Source: Methanobacteriota archaeon (GTDB lineage: Archaea > Thermoplasmatota > Thermoplasmata > JAUWGG01). From it: a stretch of DNA of 7,203 nucleotides. Positions 1-5,044 of this stretch are shown piece after piece. Below the pieces are notes generated by a model. It was not told where the DNA came from. It saw only the letters and a program-made list of their open reading frames with translations, and searched no databases. The position numbers and the translations under genes are program-made. The first letter of the stretch is position 1. Every line of letters begins with the position of its first letter. Where the stretch lies: contig JAUWGG010000048.1 of the NCBI GenBank assembly GCA_030606525.1, positions 1-7,203 on the forward strand. The letters are read 5' to 3'.

Positions 1-22
1 TCAGCTTGAACAGGTGCATGGG

Positions 23-196
23 ATGGCTAAGAAGATCCACTACAAGATCAATAAATATAATGAAAACATCACTTTACGGGATGTCTTGGAAAAAATTCAA
101 GAAATTCAAAATGAGAATCCAGAATTAGATGTATTTTTTGATGGGGATGAATATGCGATATGCAGCAGACCTAAAAAGAAAAAAATAGAGGGCTAA
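23..196 (+). CDS. Small lysine-rich protein of unknown function
   Basis: I do not recognise this family. The 57-residue product begins MAKKIHYKINKY, has an amphipathic middle (LRDVLEKIQEIQ), then an acidic stretch ending FFDGDEYAICSRP, and finishes with a lysine-rich tail (KKKK). It has no signal peptide or membrane segment, so it is probably cytosolic. ATG 23 is preferred because AGGTG at 11-15 matches part of the extended Shine-Dalgarno sequence with a 7-nt gap. An in-frame GTG at 14 is the alternative. The frame is also open to the left edge (codons from position 2), so this could be the C-terminal end of a longer protein that starts outside the window. The compact mix of acidic and basic residues, typical codon use and a T-run just downstream argue for a real gene. 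Function unknown. Confidence 0.6.
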   Translation: MAKKIHYKINKYNENITLRDVLEKIQEIQNENPELDVFFDGDEYAICSRPKKKKIEG

Positions 197-218
197 ATCA
201 ACAGATCTGTATGCTTAT

Positions 219-228
219 ATTCTTTTTT
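219..228 (+). terminator. T-run, possible archaeal intrinsic terminator after the small protein gene
   Basis: A T-rich stretch ending in six consecutive T (223-228) lies 27-32 bp after the stop codon at 194-196 and upstream of the trm5 promoter. Archaeal RNA polymerase can terminate at T-runs in the non-template strand without a hairpin, and I see no hairpin here. The run is short, so this is a modest call. Confidence 0.35.
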
Positions 229-244
229 GACAAAAAACTCAATA

Positions 245-252
245 GATAAATA
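245..252 (+). promoter_or_regulatory. TATA box of a leaderless trm5 promoter
   Basis: GATAAATA is centred about 25-26 bp upstream of the GTG at 274, where an archaeal TATA box should lie if transcription starts at the start codon. No Shine-Dalgarno-like sequence precedes the GTG. A run of seven C (253-259) separates the box from the start. Leaderless initiation is inferred from spacing. Confidence 0.45.
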
Positions 253-273
253 CCCCCCCGCATATTTACGAAC

Positions 274-1314
274 GTGAAATCTCTCTGTGTCGTCGTACTA
301 AAAAACGATGGTGAGAAGGCAAGGAAAGCGCTAGCGGCACTAGATGTGATAAGGAACGACCTCATTATTGAAAAGGATGAAAAAAGACTTTACATTCCCG
401 TATTTGCAAGTTTAAAGATAGAAGAAAGTTTGAAAGAGTATAAGATCGTTGAGCGCGCTTTTCAAAAAAGAAAAAAGAGAGTGAGAAGTTATAAAGAACT
501 GATCAATTTGCCATCGAAAATAAGGAATTCATTACCATCTTCCTTCGATATCGTTGGCGATATTGCGATCTTGAAGTTAAATAAGGAATTATATGAACAT
601 AAAAGGGAAATAGGAGACGCGATTGTAAAAGCGCATAAGAATGTGCATACTGTATTGATGGACAAAGGGGTTGAAGGCTGTTGCAGGTTGAGGGATGTAG
701 ATGTTATAGCTGGTGAACGAAAAACTAAAACAGTTCATAAGGAGTATGCTCTTGAATTCAAACTGGATATAGCTGAGGTGTACTTTTCCCCCCGACTCGC
801 TACTGAAAGGCGAATTGTCACTCAACAGGTTAAGGATGGTGAGACGATCATCGATATGTTTTGCGGTGTTGGTCCATTCTCGATAATGATCGCAAAATAC
901 AAAAATCCAAAGAAGATATATGCAATAGATATCAATCCCAGCGCCATTGAATATCTTGAGGAGAATATTGAGAAGAACAAAGTTAAGAATGTTGCGAGCA
1001 TCCAGGGTGATGCAAAAGAGGTTCTTCCTACAATCGAAAAGGCAGATAGAATAATCATGAATTTACCACTTTCATCTATTGATTTTTTTGAGGTCGCTTT
1101 AAAGGCAATCGACATACGCAAAGCAGGAATAATTCATTATTATGAGATCCTTGAAGAAGATAAATTAGAAGAGAGAATTCAAGAATTGAATTATAGTGCC
1201 AATAAGTTGAATTGTAGTATGAAGACCTTGGCGAGAAGAATGGTTAGAACTTATTCACCCAAACAAAAACATTTTGCCATCGATCTAAGAATTTCAAAAA
1301 AGACACATTCGTGA
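274..1314 (+). CDS. trm5: tRNA (guanine(37)-N1)-methyltransferase Trm5
   Basis: Trm5 transfers a methyl group from S-adenosylmethionine to N1 of G37, next to the anticodon, which limits +1 frameshifting. In archaea this is also the entry step to wyosine-type bases on tRNA-Phe. The 346-residue length fits archaeal Trm5. Visible landmarks are an N-terminal D1-like domain (about 1-65), VGDIAILKL (94-102), RLRDVDVIAGERKT (138-151), FSPRLATERR (171-180) with E178 at the family's catalytic-glutamate position, the SAM-binding motif DMFCGVGPF (194-202), acidic D219 ending strand 2 (IYAIDINP), and the NLP motif (263-265). The C-terminus (RTYSPKQKHFAIDLRI) is also typical. No key residue appears missing. 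The GTG start suits the complete D1 domain and the TATA spacing. Its stop lies only 4 bp before the palindromic promoter element of the next gene, with no T-run between, so read-through into that gene is possible. Confidence 0.96.
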   Translation: MKSLCVVVLKNDGEKARKALAALDVIRNDLIIEKDEKRLYIPVFASLKIEESLKEYKIVERAFQKRKKRVRSYKELINLPSKIRNSLPSSFDIVGDIAILKLNKELYEHKREIGDAIVKAHKNVHTVLMDKGVEGCCRLRDVDVIAGERKTKTVHKEYALEFKLDIAEVYFSPRLATERRIVTQQVKDGETIIDMFCGVGPFSIMIAKYKNPKKIYAIDINPSAIEYLEENIEKNKVKNVASIQGDAKEVLPTIEKADRIIMNLPLSSIDFFEVALKAIDIRKAGIIHYYEILEEDKLEERIQELNYSANKLNCSMKTLARRMVRTYSPKQKHFAIDLRISKKTHS

Positions 1315-1318
1315 TAAC

Positions 1319-1350
1319 AAAAACACATGTGTCAAAAAGGTATATTTAAC
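1319..1350 (+). promoter_or_regulatory. Palindromic operator plus TATA box, copy 1 (mini calcium-binding gene)
   Basis: The perfect 10-bp palindrome ACACATGTGT (1323-1332) is followed by CAAAAA and a TATA box, TATATTTA (1341-1348). The first 20 bp (1319-1338) are identical to 4392-4411. Over 1319-1350 against 4392-4423, 29 of 32 bases match without gaps. With the TATA centre near 1345, transcription should start near 1371, directly before the G-rich ribosome-binding stretch GAGGGGGG (1372-1379) of the gene at 1383. The palindrome is just upstream of the BRE/TATA, a position used by archaeal activators and by some repressors that exclude TBP/TFB. The binding protein is not known from sequence. 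Confidence 0.75.
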
Positions 1351-1382
1351 ACCGCAGAACAATATTATAGTGAGGGGGGAAA

Positions 1383-1643
1383 ATGAAAAAGGTAATAGGT
1401 GCAATGATTGCATTGCTTGTAGTACTGACGAGCTTTGCAGCAATTGGAAAGGTGCTGGCCGAGGATGCGGATGGAGACGGACTACCGGATGAGTGGGAAA
1501 TCCAATACTTCGGGCACTTGGACTATGGTGCAAACGATGATCCTGATGCAGACGGGATTGCAAACATAGATGAATACAACACCAACACAGATCCAGCAGA
1601 CCCACTCAGCAAACCAAGACTGCCTGGAGATGATCAAGTATAA
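1383..1643 (+). CDS. Small exported protein with two EF-hand-like calcium-binding loops
   Basis: The 86-residue product starts with a classic Sec signal peptide: MKK, a hydrophobic core (about 4-20) and a likely cleavage after VLA (residue 26). The predicted mature chain is about 60 residues and is mostly two acidic loops. Loop 1 has D28, D30, D32, L34, D36 and E39; loop 2 has D53, D55, D57, I59, N61 and E64. Both match positions 1, 3, 5, 7, 9 and 12 of an EF-hand/dockerin-like calcium loop. Such pairs (GDGLPDEWE, then DADGIANIDEY and TDPADPLSKP) are usually repeats in large archaeal and bacterial surface proteins; here one pair makes up the whole mature protein. There is no C-terminal anchor, lipobox or second domain. 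GAGGGGGG precedes the ATG. The gene is convergent with the STAND gene (5 bp between stops). It may be a secreted calcium sensor, binding partner or signal, but its function is unknown. Confidence 0.85.
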   Translation: MKKVIGAMIALLVVLTSFAAIGKVLAEDADGDGLPDEWEIQYFGHLDYGANDDPDADGIANIDEYNTNTDPADPLSKPRLPGDDQV

Positions 1644-1648
1644 TCGGA

Positions 1649-4375
1649 TCAGGCGATAGCAAATAACTCCTCTTCAAGGGAAATATCATCCAATCCTATT
1701 TCCCTTACCTCTTTTTTAATCTGGTCGAGAAGAGCGAAATCTTTAATCTTTTTTGATATGACCATGGCACTCTTGAAATGGTCGATCACCTTTTCTTTGC
1801 TCTTTCCTTCATAGATTTGCCCAATAACAAAATGGGAATGGGCGAGATCATGCAAGCTATTCAGCGCCTTTAACATCTTTATATTCTTGCGGAAATGCAT
1901 TTCTGCGATGTCCCATCTTCCTCTAAGTTTGTGAATTAGCCCATAGCTAAGATAAATCATAGCAACCTTCCTCTTTTCTCCAAGTTTCTCAAATATCTTA
2001 ATGGATGTATCGAGATACACCTCTCCTTTTATTAAATCAGGCTTATCAATGTAGATGTTAGCTGCATTAGTCATTGCATAGGCTAATGTCCTTACGTCAC
2101 CAAATCGTTTTGCGATATCTATGCCTTCTTCAAAATATTCAAGTGCCTTCGCGTCCTTTTCAAGTGCATAATAACTTGCACCGACACTCACAAATATTTT
2201 TGCTAATGAATGTAGATCGCCAACTCCTCCTAAAATCTCGATTGCTTTCTTCTTGCACCCAATCGCTTTATCATATTCTCCTTTCCAATCGTAGATCCAT
2301 CCTCGACCATACCATGCTCTGCCCAATGCTCTCTTGTTATCAGTCTCTCTTGCAAATCTCATAGCCCGCTCAAAATAATCCATAGCCAAATCATATTCCA
2401 TCTTTCTTGAGTAGAGCATACCAAGATCGCAATAAACCTCTGCCACATTTTTGTTATCCTCTATCTTTTCAAAAATATTCAGGGCTGATTTAAAATTGTG
2501 TAACGCATCATCAAAACGATTCCTTTTCTCGTATATTTGCCCGATTTTTCTATAAGCTCTGGCTGTCGAGAGATCCTCAATGTCCTTAGATAATTGAATT
2601 ATCCGATGGTAATGCTTTAATGCCTCACTCCATTCACCCAAAATCGTTAAGATGTCCGCCCTAAAAAGAGTTAGTTGAGTTCGTGTACCCCTTTCCATAT
2701 GTTTTTTCAACAGTACATCCAAAATGTTCGTGAATTCGTCTGAAAAACCTTTTTGTATTATATTATCTCCTTTTTCTACAGCAAGGTTAATAGCATTCTT
2801 GTATTCCTTGGCTAATATGAAGTGGTGTTGCGATTCGATGATGTCTTCCTCTCCCCCTCTCCTCAAGTAATACTCAGCTGCTAACTTGTGATATTTTGCT
2901 TTCTGTTTTGGCAATAGCCTATTGTAAAAGTATTTTCTTATGATGTCATGAACATCATACATTCCATAGGAAACCTCATAGAGCAAGCAATGATTCACTA
3001 CTATGTCTATCACATCATAATCGATTCCCTCTTCTAAAAAGAAACCATCCATATACACAGGTCGACGGAAGATCGATGCTATGTTGAGCAACTTTCTTTC
3101 ATTATCACCAATTCTTGAAAACAATTCCTCATCGATATATTTTTCAATATTCCTTAACATGGGGGCAGTGTCTGCATCGCTTGTATCTACTAATTCTAAG
3201 AATAAAGGATGTCCTTGGGTCATTTGATATATCCCCTCAAAAAAGGACTCATCCACCGCTCTTCGTCTCAGCAGTTCCATACTCCCCTCTTCCTCCAGTC
3301 CTTTAAGCTCAAGCTCTTTAACTATTTTCTTGACCAATACATCTTTGCGATTGTAAAAGGGTGGAGTTTTACGACCCATAATGACAGCTTTAACTCCATT
3401 CAGCCTTTCTAACATCTCCATAAACCAACTTGAAAATTGATGCATATTTCCCTGTGCTTTATGAAAATCGTCGAAAATGAAAAGTGTTTTAACGTTTTCC
3501 AGCTCCTCTTCCAATATCAAAAAGACTTCTCCCATATCAATGCTTTCTTTAGCATCGAGGTATGCACTCAATTCTCTCTTCTTCATCTTTTCTAGGAACT
3601 TTGCAATATGTGTTAACACGTTCCTTAAAGTACTCCACTCTTGAATGGTATACCATACGATATTTGTTTTTCCTTTCCATTCATTTACTGTTTTAACGAT
3701 CAATGTGGTCTTCCCGATTCCCGCTATCCCCTTTATTATTAAAACCTTGCATTTATCGGAATCGAACCATCTTGAAATCTCATCCAATTCATTTTTTCTA
3801 TTGAAGAAGTACCTCAGTTTCGGCATTTTGTCCGTGAGATCCATATATGCTTCTTTCTTGCGAACTTTATCATCGAAGCTTTTTAGATCGAATATACCCT
3901 TAGAAACATGCATAGCTACATCCATGAGTTTAGTGTCATAGGGAAGAGCGTCAAGAATATCTCTCAATCTTTCCTCTTTTTTTTTGGATTTGAAATCGAC
4001 GAAAAGAACTTTTTCTTCTTCGATCTCTTTGTAAATCCTTCTCGCCTCATTTTGACCCTTAGGTGTTAAAAAATACACTTTTCTTTTGCTATTTGCTCCG
4101 CTCACCCTCTTCTTCCTTTTTTCTTCAATATACCCTTCTTCCTTCAATGAAAAGAATAGTTTTGAGACGTAAGCCCTATCGGCTTCCACTGCTTGGGATA
4201 TGCCATTCTGGGTTAATTCCATGGGAAATTCCATTCTCTTAAGAAAATCTGAATACTCATTAAGATGAAGGAAAATTCTATCCCGCTTGGAAATCAGATT
4301 CTTCTTTGCATAATATCTATGTTTTCTATTTGTGTTTTTTTTCCGGTCCTGCACAGTACCATATTCTTTTTGCAA
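1649..4375 (-). CDS. Winged-helix STAND NTPase with TPR array, probable MalT-like regulator
   Basis: A 908-residue predicted signal-responsive ATPase that probably acts as a transcription regulator. An N-terminal MarR-like winged helix spans about 30-107 (recognition helix near 66-80, basic wing 86-100, LTPKG at 103-107). The NTPase has Walker A GIAGIGKTT (216-224), Walker B LFIFDD (298-303), a sensor-like arginine (R335, VIMGR) and the STAND-type GHP (388-390). A second winged-helix-like segment lies near 424-485 (HDIIRKYFYNRL). Eight TPRs follow, about 565-880, with a strict 40-residue pitch: G612, G652, G692, G732, A772, G812 and G852 are the same helix position in successive repeats. In MalT-like STAND proteins, ligand or partner binding by the repeats controls ATP-dependent oligomerisation. 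There is no membrane segment. The TTG start at 4375 has no Shine-Dalgarno; an in-frame GTG ending at 4352 (residue 8) is plausible, while ATG at residue 48 would cut the DNA-binding domain. The ligand is unknown. Confidence 0.9.
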   Translation of the reverse strand: MQKEYGTVQDRKKNTNRKHRYYAKKNLISKRDRIFLHLNEYSDFLKRMEFPMELTQNGISQAVEADRAYVSKLFFSLKEEGYIEEKRKKRVSGANSKRKVYFLTPKGQNEARRIYKEIEEEKVLFVDFKSKKKEERLRDILDALPYDTKLMDVAMHVSKGIFDLKSFDDKVRKKEAYMDLTDKMPKLRYFFNRKNELDEISRWFDSDKCKVLIIKGIAGIGKTTLIVKTVNEWKGKTNIVWYTIQEWSTLRNVLTHIAKFLEKMKKRELSAYLDAKESIDMGEVFLILEEELENVKTLFIFDDFHKAQGNMHQFSSWFMEMLERLNGVKAVIMGRKTPPFYNRKDVLVKKIVKELELKGLEEEGSMELLRRRAVDESFFEGIYQMTQGHPLFLELVDTSDADTAPMLRNIEKYIDEELFSRIGDNERKLLNIASIFRRPVYMDGFFLEEGIDYDVIDIVVNHCLLYEVSYGMYDVHDIIRKYFYNRLLPKQKAKYHKLAAEYYLRRGGEEDIIESQHHFILAKEYKNAINLAVEKGDNIIQKGFSDEFTNILDVLLKKHMERGTRTQLTLFRADILTILGEWSEALKHYHRIIQLSKDIEDLSTARAYRKIGQIYEKRNRFDDALHNFKSALNIFEKIEDNKNVAEVYCDLGMLYSRKMEYDLAMDYFERAMRFARETDNKRALGRAWYGRGWIYDWKGEYDKAIGCKKKAIEILGGVGDLHSLAKIFVSVGASYYALEKDAKALEYFEEGIDIAKRFGDVRTLAYAMTNAANIYIDKPDLIKGEVYLDTSIKIFEKLGEKRKVAMIYLSYGLIHKLRGRWDIAEMHFRKNIKMLKALNSLHDLAHSHFVIGQIYEGKSKEKVIDHFKSAMVISKKIKDFALLDQIKKEVREIGLDDISLEEELFAIA

Positions 4376-4379
4376 TACT

Positions 4380-4422
4380 TATAATTTACTAAAAAACACA
4401 TGTGTCAAAAATGTTTATATAA
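4380..4422 (-). promoter_or_regulatory. Candidate promoter(s) of the STAND gene in the divergent region
   Basis: Two TATA-like boxes are readable on the minus strand. TTATATAAA (4422-4414) overlaps the DUF835 gene's TATA box and predicts a start near 4391, about 16 nt before the TTG at 4375. AAATTATA (4387-4380) would give a near-leaderless start at the GTG of residue 8 (4354-4352). In the first case the palindrome at 4396-4405 lies between TATA box and transcription start, where binding would block transcription. In the second it lies just upstream of the box. The sequence alone cannot choose. Confidence 0.4.
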
Positions 4423-4423
4423 C
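4392..4423 (+). promoter_or_regulatory. Palindromic operator plus TATA box, copy 2 (DUF835 gene)
   Basis: This is the second copy of the element at 1319-1350. ACACATGTGT (4396-4405) is followed by CAAAAA and TATA box TTTATATA (4414-4421). Palindrome-to-TATA spacing is the same as in copy 1. The predicted transcription start, near 4444, overlaps the ribosome-binding stretch GAGGAGGG (4443-4450), so the leader is very short. Because the region is divergent, the same palindrome can also act on the STAND gene, which would allow autoregulation. Confidence 0.75.
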
Positions 4424-4424
4424 G

Positions 4425-4445
4425 TCTCACGATTTGAGATTTGAG
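4425..4445. repeat. Short inverted repeat and 7-bp tandem repeat in the DUF835 promoter
   Basis: TCTCA (4425-4429) and TGAGA (4435-4439) form a perfect 5-bp inverted repeat with a 5-nt spacer. ATTTGAG occurs twice in tandem (4432-4438 and 4439-4445), and the second copy runs into the ribosome-binding stretch. This covers the expected transcription start, where a repressor could bind. Copy 1 of the promoter lacks it. Both repeats are short enough to arise by chance in AT-rich DNA. Confidence 0.35.
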
Positions 4446-4461
4446 GAGGGATGCTACCGCT

Positions 4462-4929
4462 ATGGGCGCATTAACAGTTTCGAGCGGCATGTACATGGTT
4501 AATGAGCATAAACCAGATCATAGTAACAAAGTGTTTAAAGAAAAAATATTCAACGGTTCATATGGTTTGTATATAAGCCGAAGAATTTTAGATGAGAATG
4601 AGCAATTGCAAAATACTGCCTATTATCAACTTATCACTACAAAGAAGACAAAGACGTTTCTCAACCCTAAAAAACTGAGAAGAATAACTAAGGTCATTAG
4701 TAGTTTTATCAGAGAGAAAAATAAACCTGTTATATTCATAGATGGTATCGAGTATCTAATGTTGATGAACGATTACCCTAAAGTTCTCAGTTTCCTACAT
4801 AAAGTGAAGGAGATCGCAGAAACTCGAAGCGCTACCTGCATAATTCCTATAGATCTGTCCACTCTTAAAAATAATGAATCAGACAAAATTGAGAAAGAGT
4901 TTGAACTTATCAGCTCGAATAAACACTAA
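4462..4929 (+). CDS. Single-domain DUF835 protein
   Basis: A 155-residue protein that is essentially one DUF835 domain. That domain is common in Thermoplasmatota and Thermococcales, often fused to sensor or response-regulator modules, and has no established biochemical activity. Visible family features (residues from ATG 4462) are the opening GMYMVNEHKP (9-18), the GLYISRRILDE segment (35-45), the hydrophobic strand VIFIDGIEYLM (90-100) matching the family's DGxEYL signature, and CIIPIDLSTL (124-133) before a closing acidic helix. It has no transmembrane or DNA-binding region and is probably cytosolic. ATG 4462 is chosen because GGAGG (4445-4449) precedes it, though the 12-nt gap is a little long. 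An in-frame TTG at 4441 would lie at or before the predicted transcription start. Divergence from the STAND gene and shared promoter design with the gene at 1383 suggest a role in the same signalling circuit. Confidence 0.85.
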   Translation: MGALTVSSGMYMVNEHKPDHSNKVFKEKIFNGSYGLYISRRILDENEQLQNTAYYQLITTKKTKTFLNPKKLRRITKVISSFIREKNKPVIFIDGIEYLMLMNDYPKVLSFLHKVKEIAETRSATCIIPIDLSTLKNNESDKIEKEFELISSNKH

Positions 4930-4958
4930 TTAATTTCACGATGAACTCCTCCCTTCTA

Positions 4959-4967
4959 TTTTTTTTT
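4959..4967 (+). terminator. T9 run, probable archaeal terminator after the DUF835 gene
   Basis: Nine consecutive T occur 30-38 bp after the stop codon at 4927-4929, following a pyrimidine-rich CTCCTCCCTTCTA stretch. This is a good match to an archaeal T-run terminator and separates the DUF835 gene from leuS, which has its own TATA box downstream. I see no stable hairpin. Confidence 0.6.
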
Positions 4968-5006
4968 GACATATCCAATCCACATTCATCCAACTTAACA
5001 AAAAAC

Positions 5007-5014
5007 TATATAAA
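5007..5014 (+). promoter_or_regulatory. TATA box of the leuS promoter
   Basis: TATATAAA, preceded by an A-rich stretch (5000-5005), is a strong archaeal TATA box. Transcription should begin near 5037, leaving about 8 nt before ATG 5045 and no room for a normal Shine-Dalgarno. The ACACATGTGT palindrome of the regulatory island is absent, so leuS appears to be controlled independently. Confidence 0.6.
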
Positions 5015-5044
5015 TCGATCTACATACCCATTTTGGTTGCGAAA

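Noticed and set aside
223..232. TTTTTTGACA here and a similar TTTTTTGACAT at 4962-4972, resembling the reverse complement of half the shared promoter element
   Set aside because: Neither has the palindromic second half, their distances to the trm5 and leuS TATA boxes differ, and T-runs are expected from terminators in AT-rich DNA.
589..1121. Two minus-strand open frames (589-825 and 822-1121)
   Set aside because: They lie wholly within trm5, whose protein matches its family throughout; the antisense translations look like shadow frames.
1294..1605. Minus-strand frame of 103 codons across the mini-protein gene
   Set aside because: It is His/Leu/Cys-rich antisense of the acidic calcium loops and crosses the shared promoter; a shadow frame.
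3610..3619. Palindrome GTGTTAACAC resembling the ACACATGTGT operator
   Set aside because: It lies inside the STAND coding sequence (codons for VLTH), has no adjacent CAAAAA or TATA box, and differs at the centre. Probably chance.
2074..3941. Several plus-strand open frames opposite the STAND gene
   Set aside because: Low-complexity antisense translations with no recognisable motif, all inside a well-supported coding gene.
4451..4474. Seven-codon reading frame (MLPLWAH) starting right after the DUF835 ribosome-binding stretch, as a possible leader peptide
   Set aside because: Its ATG directly abuts the ribosome-binding bases, leaving no spacing, and the in-frame ATG at 4462 explains the signal better.
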